From: Solwaraspora sp. WMMD1047
GTDB lineage: Bacteria; Actinomycetota; Actinomycetes; Mycobacteriales; Micromonosporaceae
Direction: 5' to 3'
DNA length: 64,000 bases
Assembly (NCBI RefSeq): GCF_029626155.1
Contig: NZ_JARUBL010000001.1
Coordinates: 2,046,001-2,110,000 of the forward strand
Part shown: piece by piece, positions 52,347 to 60,987 of the stretch
How the letters are laid out: every line of letters starts with the position of its first letter
Numbering within the stretch: the first letter of the stretch is position 1
Made by a program: the position numbers and the translations under genes
The notes under the pieces: generated by a model
Told to the model about the DNA's origin: nothing
Seen by the model: the letters and a program-made list of their open reading frames with translations, nothing else
Database searches by the model: none

Positions 52347-53918
52347 GTGCGACTGACGGGTACGGGGCACGCCAGCATGCGGATCGACACGGCCGCGGGC
52401 AGCATTCTCTGCGACCCGTGGGTGAACCCCGCCTACTTCGCCTCCTGGTTCCCCTTCCCGGACAACTCCGAGCTGGACTGGGAGAGCCTCGGCCAGGTCG
52501 ACTACCTGTACGTGTCACACCTGCACCGGGACCACTTCGACGCGGCGCACCTGAAGCGTTTCATCTCGAAGCAGGCGACCGTCCTGCTGCCCGAGTACCC
52601 GACGTCGGAGTTGGAGGACGAGCTGCGTGAGCTCGGCTTCCGCAGCTTCCTGCGGACCCGCAGCAACGAGGTGGTGGAGCTCGACGGCGGCCTGAAGGTG
52701 ATGATCCAGGCGCTGACCAGCCCGACCGACGGGCCGATCGGGGACTCGTCGCTCTGGGTGGAGCACGACGGGGTCCGGCTGCTCAACCAGAACGACGCCC
52801 GCCCGACCGACCTGAGCACCTTCGCCGAGCTGGGGCACGTGCACGCCCACCTGCTGCAGTTCTCCGGCGCGATCTGGTACCCGATGGTCTACGAGCTGCC
52901 GCAGCACGCCAAGACCGCGTTCGGCAAGCAGAAGCGGGACCGCCAGTTCGACCGCACCTGGCGCTACATCGCAGACCTGAAGGCCAGTCACGTCTTCCCG
53001 ATCGCCGGGCCGCCCTGCTTCCTCGACGACGAGCTGTGGCAGTTCAACGACATCCACGGCGACGAGGGCAACATCTTCCCCGACCAGCAGGTCTTCATGA
53101 CCGAGTACGCCAAGGTCGGCGGCGAGAACGGCGTGGTCCTGCTGCCCGGCTCGGTCGCCGAGATCACCACCGACGACTGCCGGACCAGCCACCCGGTGCC
53201 GGACGTGGCGGAGTTCTTCGCCGGCAAGAAGGAGTACCTGGAGCGGATGCGGGAGCGCAAGCGCCCCATCATCGAGGCCGAGAAGGCGTCCTGGCGGCAC
53301 CCGGAGATCGACGTGCTGCGGGAGATGAAGCGCCGGATCGAGCCGCTGCTGGAGGAGTCGATCTACCTGGCCAAGGGGGTCGGCGGGCCGGTCCGGTTCG
53401 ACCTGGTCGGCTACGACGGCGAGTCGGTCGAGTCGATCGTGGTGGACTTCCCCGGCAAGCAGGTGCGGCCGTACGCCGACGAGAAGGTGCGCTACCGGTT
53501 CCGCACTGAGCGGGCGCTCGTCGAACACCTGCTGCACATCGACGAGGTGGACTGGGTCAACTCGCTCTTCCTCTCCTGCCGGTTCTCGGCGGCCCGGATC
53601 GGCCAGTACAACGAGTTCGTCTACGCCTTCTTCAAGTGCCTCTCGCAGGAGCGGCTGCAGTACGCCGAGGGCTGGTACGACGAGCACGAGCGCAGCACCG
53701 ACGCCGAGGACATCACCATCGGCGACTGGGTGGTGCAGCGCCGCTGCCCGCACCTGAAGGCGGACCTGTCCCGGTTCGGCATCGTCGAGGGCGACCAGCT
53801 CACCTGCCAGCTGCACGGCTGGAAGTTCGACCTGGCCAGCGGCCGCTGCCTGACCAGCGTGGGGCACAAGGTGCGGGCCCGCCGCGCCGACGCCCCGGCC
53901 GAGCAGCCGGCCGGCTGA
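52347..53918 (+). CDS. MBL-fold protein with C-terminal Rieske domain
   Basis: A 523-residue fusion of a metallo-beta-lactamase fold (UlaG-like) and a Rieske [2Fe-2S] domain. The metal motif HLHRDH is at 58-63 (VSHLHRDHFD), with further His in the middle. The Rieske ligands are C467-H469 and C487-H490 (RRCPHLKA and LTCQLHGWKF), at the C-terminus. CMP-N-acetylneuraminate hydroxylase also combines Rieske and MBL folds, but with the Rieske part first; here the order is reversed. A redox or hydroxylating role on a sugar or lipid is conceivable; the substrate is unknown. GTG 52347 has GAGGAGGA upstream and TAGCGT at 52292 as possible -10. Confidence 0.85.
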   Translation: MRLTGTGHASMRIDTAAGSILCDPWVNPAYFASWFPFPDNSELDWESLGQVDYLYVSHLHRDHFDAAHLKRFISKQATVLLPEYPTSELEDELRELGFRSFLRTRSNEVVELDGGLKVMIQALTSPTDGPIGDSSLWVEHDGVRLLNQNDARPTDLSTFAELGHVHAHLLQFSGAIWYPMVYELPQHAKTAFGKQKRDRQFDRTWRYIADLKASHVFPIAGPPCFLDDELWQFNDIHGDEGNIFPDQQVFMTEYAKVGGENGVVLLPGSVAEITTDDCRTSHPVPDVAEFFAGKKEYLERMRERKRPIIEAEKASWRHPEIDVLREMKRRIEPLLEESIYLAKGVGGPVRFDLVGYDGESVESIVVDFPGKQVRPYADEKVRYRFRTERALVEHLLHIDEVDWVNSLFLSCRFSAARIGQYNEFVYAFFKCLSQERLQYAEGWYDEHERSTDAEDITIGDWVVQRRCPHLKADLSRFGIVEGDQLTCQLHGWKFDLASGRCLTSVGHKVRARRADAPAEQPAG

Positions 53919-53924
53919 GGCGGG

Positions 53925-55568
53925 TCAGCGGCCGAGGTCGGCCAGGATGCGCCGGGCCGCGTTGTGGCCGGCGGCGCCGATCACGCTGCCGCCCGGGTAG
54001 CAGCCGGCGCTGCCGGCGTAGAGCCCGGCCAGGCCGGTCGCGTAGGGCATCCGGTCGGTGAACGAGACCGTGTTGTCGACGTGGTGGATGTGCCCGCCGG
54101 TGATGCCGAAGTGCGCCTCGATGCCGGGCGGGGTGAGCGGCACCGCGTCGGCGACCAGACCCGTCGTACCCGGGGCGTAGCGTTCGCAGATCGCCAGCAG
54201 CCGGTCGACGTAGCCGGGTAGTGCGGTTTCCCAGTCGGTGCCGGCGGGGGAGTGGGGCACCGACTGGACGAACAGCGCCGACGAGTGGTGGCCGTCCGCG
54301 TCGCGCAGGGACGGGTCGACGGTGGTGTGCAGGTACCACTCGATCGTGGGTTCGGCCGGTAGCCGGCCGGCGGCCACGTCGGCCCACATGGCCCGCAGCG
54401 CCGCCATCGGGGACTCGCCCCCGCCGTGCAGGGCGGACTCCGAGCCGGGCAGCAGGTGGATGGTGGCGCCGAACGGGCTCGGCGCGTCCGGCGGCAGGCA
54501 GGAGAAGCGGGGCAGCCCGGCCAGCGCCAGGTTGACCTTCATGGTGGTGCCGGGGCGGCGGACCGCCGCCATCCGCGCGGTGAGCGACGCCGGCAGGGCG
54601 CCGTCGGGCACCAGCTCCATCAGCCGGTACGGGTCACAGGCGCCGAGCACCGCGGTGGCCCGGATCTGCCGGCCGCTGTCCAGGACGACTCCGGTGGTCG
54701 TACCCCCGTCGACGGTGACGCCCGCGACGGGCGTGGTGGTGGCGATCCGGGCGCCGGCGGCGCGGGCGGCGGCGGCGAAGGTCCGGGCGACGCTGCCCAT
54801 CCCGCCCTGGGTGATCATCCAGGTGCCGTCGGAGCCGGGCAGCCGGCACATGTTGTGCACCAGGAAGTTGTGCCCGGTGCCGGGGTCGTCCGGGCCGGCG
54901 TTCAGGCCGGAGATGCCGTCGGTGACCGCGTACATGGCGACCAGCAGTTCGGAGTCGAACTCGAAGCGGGCCAGGTAGTCGGCGACCGAGCCCCGGACCA
55001 GGTCGACGAAGATCTGTCGCAGCGCGGGGCGGACGTAGCGTTCGGCGGTCTCCTCGACCGGCAGCGGTTCGTCGAGCCAGGACGGGGCCAGGTCGTCGCG
55101 GAGCGCGGCGAGCTCGGACTGCAGGGCGTCCTCGGCGACCAGGTCGGCGGCGGAGAAGTGGGCGGCGAGCTGGGCTCGGGTGGCGGCCGCGTCGGTGCCG
55201 AAGAGCAGGTACGGCGAGCCGACCCCGCCCGGCGTGGGCAGGAAGTAGTGCGGGTCGCGCCGGTAGACGGTCAGCCCGTCGGCGGTCGCGTCGCCGGGCT
55301 GTCCGGCGGTGCCGACGGTGAGCCGGATGTCGAGCCGTTCCAGCAGCTCGGGCGGCATCAGGCCGAGCAGGTACGACCCGGTGGAGTGGCGCAGCCCCGG
55401 CACCCGGGGGAACGGGTTCTCGGTCCGGGCTGCGCCGCCGATCACGTCGGCCGCCTCCAGCACCAGCACGTCGAGGCCGGCGCGGGCCAGTCCGATGGCG
55501 GCGACCAGGCCGTTGTGGCCGGACCCGATGATCACGACGTCGGCCCGGTCGGGCAGCTCAGCTTCCAT
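53925..55568 (-). CDS. FAD-dependent oxidoreductase (PYROXD2/phytoene-desaturase-like)
   Basis: A 547-residue flavoenzyme. The dinucleotide-binding motif is VVIIGSGHNGLVAAIGLARAGLDVLVLE (13-40), and the C-terminal GLYAGSAGCYPGGSVIGAAGHNAAR closes the FAD site. It resembles pyridine nucleotide-disulfide oxidoreductase domain protein 2 and carotenoid desaturases, but no carotenoid genes are nearby, so the substrate is open. It converges on the MBL-Rieske gene (6 bp apart). The ATG is preceded by TAGGCT plus six bases on the minus strand, a leaderless promoter. Confidence 0.85.
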   Translation of the reverse strand: MEAELPDRADVVIIGSGHNGLVAAIGLARAGLDVLVLEAADVIGGAARTENPFPRVPGLRHSTGSYLLGLMPPELLERLDIRLTVGTAGQPGDATADGLTVYRRDPHYFLPTPGGVGSPYLLFGTDAAATRAQLAAHFSAADLVAEDALQSELAALRDDLAPSWLDEPLPVEETAERYVRPALRQIFVDLVRGSVADYLARFEFDSELLVAMYAVTDGISGLNAGPDDPGTGHNFLVHNMCRLPGSDGTWMITQGGMGSVARTFAAAARAAGARIATTTPVAGVTVDGGTTTGVVLDSGRQIRATAVLGACDPYRLMELVPDGALPASLTARMAAVRRPGTTMKVNLALAGLPRFSCLPPDAPSPFGATIHLLPGSESALHGGGESPMAALRAMWADVAAGRLPAEPTIEWYLHTTVDPSLRDADGHHSSALFVQSVPHSPAGTDWETALPGYVDRLLAICERYAPGTTGLVADAVPLTPPGIEAHFGITGGHIHHVDNTVSFTDRMPYATGLAGLYAGSAGCYPGGSVIGAAGHNAARRILADLGR

Positions 55569-55574
55569 GATCGG

Positions 55575-55580
55575 AGCCTA
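55575..55580 (-). promoter_or_regulatory. TAGGCT -10 of a leaderless flavoenzyme transcript
   Basis: Minus strand TAGGCT, six bases (CCGATC), ATG. The fourth exact occurrence of this architecture in the window. Confidence 0.6.
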
Positions 55581-55748
55581 GTGTTCGGTCCTGGCCGGTC
55601 GGCGACAACTGCCCGATGAACGCCGCGAGGTCGGCCCGCCGTACCCCGTCCCCGGTTTCGGCGACGGTGGCGGTGCGCGGCCGTTCCCGGCGGGTGGTTG
55701 ACTGGTCGGTAACAGCTTGGCGGCCCGGCGGGTCGATGGGGAGGACTC

Positions 55749-58007
55749 GTGTTCGCGTGGTGGGGCGGGGCGGTGGTCCGGCTCCGGCGGTGGGTACTGG
55801 CCGCCGGACTCCTGGTGGTGGTGGCCGGCGTCGGCTGGGGGACCGGGGTGTTCGGGTCACTGACCGGCGGCGGCTTCGACGACCCGGCCAGCGAGTCGAG
55901 CCGGGCGCACGCGCGGATCGCGGCCCAGCTGGGGGACCAGGGTGCCGACCTGCTGGTGCTCTACTCCAGCTCGACCCACACCGTGGACGATCCGGCCTTC
56001 CGGGAGCCGGTGGTCGGCACCCTGGACCGGGTCCGGCAGCGGCCCGAGGTGGCGAGCGTGACCAGCTGGTACGACGCCCCGGCCCCGGCCCTGGTGTCGG
56101 CCGACCGGCAGGCCACGTACGCGGTCGTCCGGCTGCGGGCGACCGACGAGGACGCCCTGGCCGAGGCGTTCGAGGCGTTGCGCCCGGCGCTCGACGCCCC
56201 GGCCGGCGCGGCCGGTCTGCGCACCGAGGTCGGCGGCACCGTGCCGTTCCTGCAGGCGGCCAACGAGCAGACCACGAAGGACATCTACCGCGCCGAGCTG
56301 CTCTCGCTGCCGGTCCTGCTGGTGCTGCTCCTGGTGATCTTCGGCGGGCTGGTGGCCGCGCTGACCCCGCTGCTGGTCGGCGGCCTGGCGATCCTCGGAG
56401 CGTTCGTCGCGGTCCGGCTGCTCGACCTGGTGACCGACGTGTCGATCTTCGCGATCAACATCATCACCCTGATCGGCCTCGGGATGGCCATCGACTACGC
56501 GCTGTTCGTGGTGAGCCGGTTCCGCGAGGAGCTCGCCGCCGGCCATCCGACGGAGCGGGCGGTGGCCCGCACCATGGCGACCGCCGGCCGGACCGTGCTG
56601 GTCTCCGGCCTGACCATCGCCACCGCCCTGGCCAGCCTGTTGATCTTTCCGCAGGCGTTCCTGCGCTCGATGGGGCTCGGCGGGATGGCCGCCGTGCTGG
56701 TCGCCATGCTCGCCGCGCTGACCGTGCTGCCGGCTCTGCTGGCGATGCTCGGCCCCCGGATCAACGCGCTCCGGGTACCCGGCCGCCGCCGGAAGGAGCC
56801 GGCCGGCGCCGCCGCCCCGATGGCCGCCACCCCGAGCGGCGCCGCCCCGGCCGGGGCGGTGCCGGCCGGCGCCGCACCGACCGCTGCCGTCGGTCGGATC
56901 GACGGCGGGTGGGCGCGGCTGGCGCGCAGCGTGATGCGCCGGCCGGTGGTCTACGCGCTCGCCGTCGTCGCCGTGCTGGCCCTGCTCGCCGCGCCGTTCC
57001 TGCGGGTCGAGTTCGGCGGCTTCGACGAGCGGGTGCTGCCCGCCGGGACGGAGGCCCGCGAGGTCGCGGAGCGGATCCCCGCCGACTTCCCGGCCGCGAC
57101 CGTCGGGCCGATCCAGGTCCTGGTCTCCGGGGTGGACGCCGGCCAGGCCCAGCAGTTCGCCGAGCGGATCGGCGCGCTGCCCGGCGTCACCGGGGTCGAG
57201 GTCGCGGCGAACCGGGGAACCTCGACCCTGCTGTCGGTGAACTACCGGGGCGAGTCGACCGGCGAGACGGCCCAGGAGGCGGTCCGGCTGATCCGCGACC
57301 TGCCGCCACCCGGCGCGGCCGAGGTGCTAGTGGGCGGCCGGACCGCGGCCGACCTGGACCTGCTGGCCAGCCTCGGCGACCGGCTGCCGTGGATGGCGGC
57401 GATCATGGCGTTGGCCACCCTGGTGCTGCTCTTCCTGGCCTTCGGGTCGGTGGTGCTGCCGGTGAAGGCGGTGCTGATGAACCTGGTGTCGATCGGTGCC
57501 TCGTTCGGGGTGGTGGTCTGGATCTTCCAGGACGGGCACCTGGCCGACTGGCTCGGGTTCACCCCCACCGGCTTCATCGAGCCGAGCAACCCGATCCTGA
57601 TGCTGGCCGTGCTGTTCGGGCTCGCCACCGACTACGAGGTGTTCCTGCTCTCCCGGGTCCGGGAGGAGTGGGACCGCACCGGCGACAACCGATACGCCGT
57701 CGCCGCCGGCCTGCAGCACACCGGCCGGATCATCACCGCCGCCGCGTTGCTGCTGGTCGTGGTGGTGGCCGGCTTCGCGACCGGCGGGATCACCTTCATC
57801 AAGCTGATCGGGATCGGCATGATCGTGGCGATCGTGGTGGACGCCACGCTGGTCCGGGCGCTGCTGGTGCCGGCCACCATGCGGCTGCTCGGCCGCTGGA
57901 ACTGGTGGGCACCCGGCCCGCTGGCCCGCTTCTACCGCCGGTACGGCATCCACGAGCCGGCCGCCGCCGGGCCCGACGCCGGCCGGACCGAGGTCGCCGT
58001 CCGCTGA
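55749..58007 (+). CDS. MMPL-family RND transporter
   Basis: A 752-residue RND-type exporter of the MMPL family, driven by the proton gradient; known substrates of relatives are lipids, siderophores and drugs. Twelve helices in two halves, each with a large extracytoplasmic loop (about 35-180 and 415-545). The proton-relay motifs are GLGMAIDYALFVVSRFREE and LATDYEVFLLSRVREEW. A Pro/Ala-rich linker (about 350-380) holds GAAPAGAVPAGAAP repeats. The GTG start follows GGGGAGG. No lipid or siderophore synthesis genes sit next to it, so its cargo is unknown. Confidence 0.9.
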   Translation: MFAWWGGAVVRLRRWVLAAGLLVVVAGVGWGTGVFGSLTGGGFDDPASESSRAHARIAAQLGDQGADLLVLYSSSTHTVDDPAFREPVVGTLDRVRQRPEVASVTSWYDAPAPALVSADRQATYAVVRLRATDEDALAEAFEALRPALDAPAGAAGLRTEVGGTVPFLQAANEQTTKDIYRAELLSLPVLLVLLLVIFGGLVAALTPLLVGGLAILGAFVAVRLLDLVTDVSIFAINIITLIGLGMAIDYALFVVSRFREELAAGHPTERAVARTMATAGRTVLVSGLTIATALASLLIFPQAFLRSMGLGGMAAVLVAMLAALTVLPALLAMLGPRINALRVPGRRRKEPAGAAAPMAATPSGAAPAGAVPAGAAPTAAVGRIDGGWARLARSVMRRPVVYALAVVAVLALLAAPFLRVEFGGFDERVLPAGTEAREVAERIPADFPAATVGPIQVLVSGVDAGQAQQFAERIGALPGVTGVEVAANRGTSTLLSVNYRGESTGETAQEAVRLIRDLPPPGAAEVLVGGRTAADLDLLASLGDRLPWMAAIMALATLVLLFLAFGSVVLPVKAVLMNLVSIGASFGVVVWIFQDGHLADWLGFTPTGFIEPSNPILMLAVLFGLATDYEVFLLSRVREEWDRTGDNRYAVAAGLQHTGRIITAAALLLVVVVAGFATGGITFIKLIGIGMIVAIVVDATLVRALLVPATMRLLGRWNWWAPGPLARFYRRYGIHEPAAAGPDAGRTEVAVR

Positions 58008-58060
58008 TCACGGCCAGCTCAGCCGCAGGTTACCCGCCGTTAACTACCAACTGGAGATAG

Positions 58061-58097
58061 TCGATGTCCCGGCGGTGACGGATCGCCGGGACATCGA
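58061..58097. promoter_or_regulatory. 14-bp perfect inverted repeat upstream of phoX
   Basis: TCGATGTCCCGGCG (58061-58074) and CGCCGGGACATCGA (58084-58097) with a nine-base loop, ending nine bases before the ribosome binding site of phoX. It could be a terminator for the MMPL gene, an RNA element masking phoX translation, or a dyad operator. Confidence 0.65.
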
Positions 58098-58115
58098 TCC
58101 AGCTTGGAGGTAGAC

Positions 58116-59288
58116 GTGGAGCGTCGCACCGTACTGCGGGCGGCCGCCGTCGGGGCCACCGTGGGGGCCGGTAGCGCGGCCTTCTCCGGGGCACTGTGGC
58201 AGCAGGCGTTCGCCGGCCCCGCCCAGACCGGCCCGAGCCCGTACGGGGACCTGCGGGCCGCCGACGCCAACGGTGTCGCGTTGCCGGCCGGGTTCACCAG
58301 CCGGGTCATCGGCCGGTCCCGGCAGCGGGTGGCCGGCACGTCCTACGTCTGGCACGACGCGCCGGACGGCGGGGCCTGCTTCCCCGACGGAGACGGCTGG
58401 ATCTACGTCTCCAACTCGGAGATCCCCTTCCTCGGCGGCGTGGGCGCGGTCCGGTTCGGCGCGGACGGCGCGATCGTCGACGCGTACCGGGTGTTGTTCG
58501 GCACGAACGTCAACTGCGCCGGTGGCGCGACCCCGTGGGGCACCTGGCTCTCCTGCGAGGAGGTGCCGCTCGGCCGGGTCTTCGAGACCTTCCCCCGGGG
58601 CGGGCAGGACGCGGTCGCCCGGACCCGGATGGGCCGCTTCAAGCACGAGGCGGCGGCCTGCGACCCGGACCGCCAGGTGGTCTACCTGACCGAGGACGAG
58701 GGCGACGGCTGCTTCTACCGCTTCGTCCCCGACCGGTGGGGCGACCTGTCGGCCGGTCGGCTGGAGGTGCTCTGCGCGGGCGCCGACGTGACCGCCGGCC
58801 CGGTCAGCTGGCGGCCGGTCCCGGACCGGGACGGCTTCCCGGTGCCGACCCGGTGGCAGGTCGGCGCGGCGAAACACTTCGACGGTGGCGAGGGCTGCTA
58901 CTACACCGACGGGATCTGCTATTTCACCACCAAGGGCGACAACCGGGTCTGGGCGTACGACGCGGTCGGCCAGCGGATCGACCTGGCGTACGACGATTCG
59001 CTGCTGCCGCCGGGCACGGCCCCGCTGACCGGGGTGGACAACATCACCGGGTCGGCGGCCGGTGACCTGTTCGTGGCCGAGGACGGCGGCAACATGGAGA
59101 TCAACGTGATCACGCCGGCCGGGGTGGTGGCGCCCTTCCTGCGGCTCACCGGCCAGTCCGAGTCGGAGATCACCGGGCCGGCGTTCTCGCCGGACGGCTC
59201 CCGGCTGTACTTCTCCTCGCAGCGCGGCACCTCCGGACAGTCCAGCGGCGGCATCACGTACGAGGTGCGGGGTCCGTTCCGGAGTTGA
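58116..59288 (+). CDS. Tat-exported PhoX-like phosphatase (DUF839)
   Basis: A 390-residue PhoX/DUF839 beta-propeller protein; PhoX enzymes are Ca2+/Fe3+-dependent extracellular alkaline phosphatases. The N-terminus VERRTVLRAAAVGATVGAGSAAF is a twin-arginine signal (RRTVLR), so it is exported folded. Conserved parts include WHDAPDGGACFPDGDGWIYVSNSE, NCAGGATPWGTWLSCEE, GRFKHEAAACD, VVYLTEDEGDGCFYRF and LFVAEDGGNMEI: the CAGG..P.GTWLTCEE type motif of the family. I start at GTG 58116 with GGAGG at 58106-58110. It overlaps the convergent YihY gene by 35 bp. Confidence 0.88.
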   Translation: MERRTVLRAAAVGATVGAGSAAFSGALWQQAFAGPAQTGPSPYGDLRAADANGVALPAGFTSRVIGRSRQRVAGTSYVWHDAPDGGACFPDGDGWIYVSNSEIPFLGGVGAVRFGADGAIVDAYRVLFGTNVNCAGGATPWGTWLSCEEVPLGRVFETFPRGGQDAVARTRMGRFKHEAAACDPDRQVVYLTEDEGDGCFYRFVPDRWGDLSAGRLEVLCAGADVTAGPVSWRPVPDRDGFPVPTRWQVGAAKHFDGGEGCYYTDGICYFTTKGDNRVWAYDAVGQRIDLAYDDSLLPPGTAPLTGVDNITGSAAGDLFVAEDGGNMEINVITPAGVVAPFLRLTGQSESEITGPAFSPDGSRLYFSSQRGTSGQSSGGITYEVRGPFRS

Positions 59289-60153
59289 GCATCGGGGCGG
59301 CCGGTCGGCGGCGCCGCCGCCACCGGCTCAGGGCGAGGGTGGCCGAGTAGCCGGCCAGCACGATCACGTGGAAGAGGTAGAGCCAGAGCAGGACGGCCAC
59401 CCCCGCCCCCACCTCCTCGAACCCGCCGAACGGCAGGCCGAGGTCCAGTGGCAGCGAGCAGAACAGCACGAAGCCGTGCAGGAAACCGGAGAGGTTCGCC
59501 GCGGTGAACGAGCCGAGCCCGACGGTGCTCAGCCAGTCCGGCCGCCCCGGCCCGACCACCCGGAACACCCAGATCAGCACCGGCGTCAGCACCAGCCAGA
59601 CCGCCAGGAACGACAGCACCACACCGAGGGCGGCCTGCCAGCCGCCCTGCCGGAACAGCCGGGTGGTCAGCGGCAGGGCCAGCAGGATCGACAGCAGCAG
59701 CGCCGGGGCCGGGGCGAGCAGCGGGAGCAGCAGCAGCCGGCCGCGCCAGCCGACCAGCGACTCGTCCGGGCCGGGCGGGTCGGCGACCGAGACGAACGCC
59801 CGACGCAGCCCTTCGCCGTACAGCGAGGCGGGCAGCAGGGCCGCGAGCGCGAAGGCGGGGGTCAGGTGCAGGCCGGCGTCGATCAGGGCGGCCGTCGCGC
59901 GATCCGCGCCGATCGCGTCCGGCAGGGTCTCGATGGCGTACGCGGTCAGCTGCCGGACCCGGTCGGCGCCGGCGGCCAGCCCGGTCAGCCAGATGGCCAG
60001 CAGCGCCACCGGCACCACCGCGATCGCGGAGTAGAAGGTGATCGCCGCCGCGTGCAGCGACAGGTCGCGGCCCCGCACGGGCCGGAAGGCCGCCCGGGAG
60101 ATCCGCCGCACCCGCTGCCAGCCCAGACCCATGCCGCTGTCTTTCCCCGTCAC
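59254..60153 (-). CDS. YihY/BrkB family inner membrane protein
   Basis: A 299-residue polytopic protein of the YihY/YhjD/RNase BN-like family (not an RNase). About six helices; the opening LSLHAAAITFYSAIAVVPVALLAIWLTG matches the family motif (xxxAAxxxFYxxxSLxPxL), and GFEEVGAGVAVLLWLYLFHVIVLAGYSATLAL its C-terminal end. Function is unknown; mycobacterial YhjD has been tied to lipopolymer transport. GTG 60153 is used; ATG 60132 is also possible. It ends within the 3' end of phoX. Confidence 0.82.
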   Translation of the reverse strand: MTGKDSGMGLGWQRVRRISRAAFRPVRGRDLSLHAAAITFYSAIAVVPVALLAIWLTGLAAGADRVRQLTAYAIETLPDAIGADRATAALIDAGLHLTPAFALAALLPASLYGEGLRRAFVSVADPPGPDESLVGWRGRLLLLPLLAPAPALLLSILLALPLTTRLFRQGGWQAALGVVLSFLAVWLVLTPVLIWVFRVVGPGRPDWLSTVGLGSFTAANLSGFLHGFVLFCSLPLDLGLPFGGFEEVGAGVAVLLWLYLFHVIVLAGYSATLALSRWRRRRRPAAPMLNSGTDPAPRT

Positions 60154-60271
60154 CGGCCGGCCTACTCCATGAAGATCATTTCGGCAGGCCGGCGCCCTGG
60201 GGCCGTTGATCGACGGGTGGGAACGTCTCCGGGCGGCGTGTGGAGCAGGCAGACTGGTCCGGGCAAGGGGG

Positions 60272-60277
60272 TAGCCT
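60272..60277 (+). promoter_or_regulatory. Candidate -10 for second Uma2 gene
   Basis: TAGCCT in the gap after the divergent YihY gene; leader of about 30 bases to GTG 60313. Confidence 0.4.
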
Positions 60278-60312
60278 GAACCCGCACGACGTCCGTTGAG
60301 GTGGTGAGACGT

Positions 60313-60951
60313 GTGGCCCAGCCGGCGATGATGCCCGAGCCCTCAGTGGGGCGCGAGCCGTCATTCGACGTACTCCGCTGGCGCGATGAGCCCTGGACCG
60401 CCCAGCTAGCTCTCGATCTGTTGCCGGAGACCAACGGCCCCAAGGTCGAGGTCCTGAGCGGAAGCGTGATTGTGACACCACACGCGGGGTTCGACCATCA
60501 GAGCGCTGAATTGGATCTCGCCTACCTGCTCAAGCAGTCGGCTCGGCGGGCCAAGCTCTGGCTCTACCACGAGGTCAACATCATCTCCGGGGATGACCTG
60601 TTCATTCCCGATATCGCGGTGCTGCGATCGTCCGGCGGCGGCCGGGCGTCGATGGACATCGGCGAGGCGGTGCTGCTCGGCGAGATCGTCTCGCCGGGCA
60701 GCCGCCGCAAGGACGTGATCGACCGGCCGCGCGAGTACGCCGCCGCCGGCGTGCCGTTCTTCCTCCGGGTCGACCTGCGTAACCGGGTTCCCGCGATGGC
60801 TCTCTATGAGCTGGTGGACCGGGAGTACACCCCGGTCGCGGCTGCCGCAGCCGGTGGGCGGTTCGTGATGACCCAACCGTTCGACTTCGCCATCGATCCG
60901 GCGGACCTGCTCGACGGCGAGGATCCGGACGGGTCGTCCGGCGGCGGGTGA
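60313..60951 (+). CDS. Uma2 family protein, second copy, diverged
   Basis: A 212-residue Uma2-type protein. It keeps VEVLSGSVIVTPHAGFDHQ, IPDIAVL (Asp) and LLGEIVSPGSRRKDV (Glu), but the usual Lys pair of DKxxxY is DRPREYAAAGVPFF, with Arg at both Lys positions, so nuclease activity would be doubtful. GTG 60313 has GAGGTGG eight bases upstream; ATG 60328 or 60331 are alternatives. It is only distantly similar to the copy at 19.4 kb. Confidence 0.78.
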   Translation: MAQPAMMPEPSVGREPSFDVLRWRDEPWTAQLALDLLPETNGPKVEVLSGSVIVTPHAGFDHQSAELDLAYLLKQSARRAKLWLYHEVNIISGDDLFIPDIAVLRSSGGGRASMDIGEAVLLGEIVSPGSRRKDVIDRPREYAAAGVPFFLRVDLRNRVPAMALYELVDREYTPVAAAAAGGRFVMTQPFDFAIDPADLLDGEDPDGSSGGG

Positions 60952-60987
60952 GGGTTGCCGGTTGACCGGGGGTGGATCATCGATCTC

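Noticed and set aside
58029-58048. PHO box upstream of phoX (GTTACCC and GTTAACT repeats)
   Set aside because: The repeats are 10 bp apart, not the 11 bp of known PhoP sites, and the core differs from GTTCACC.
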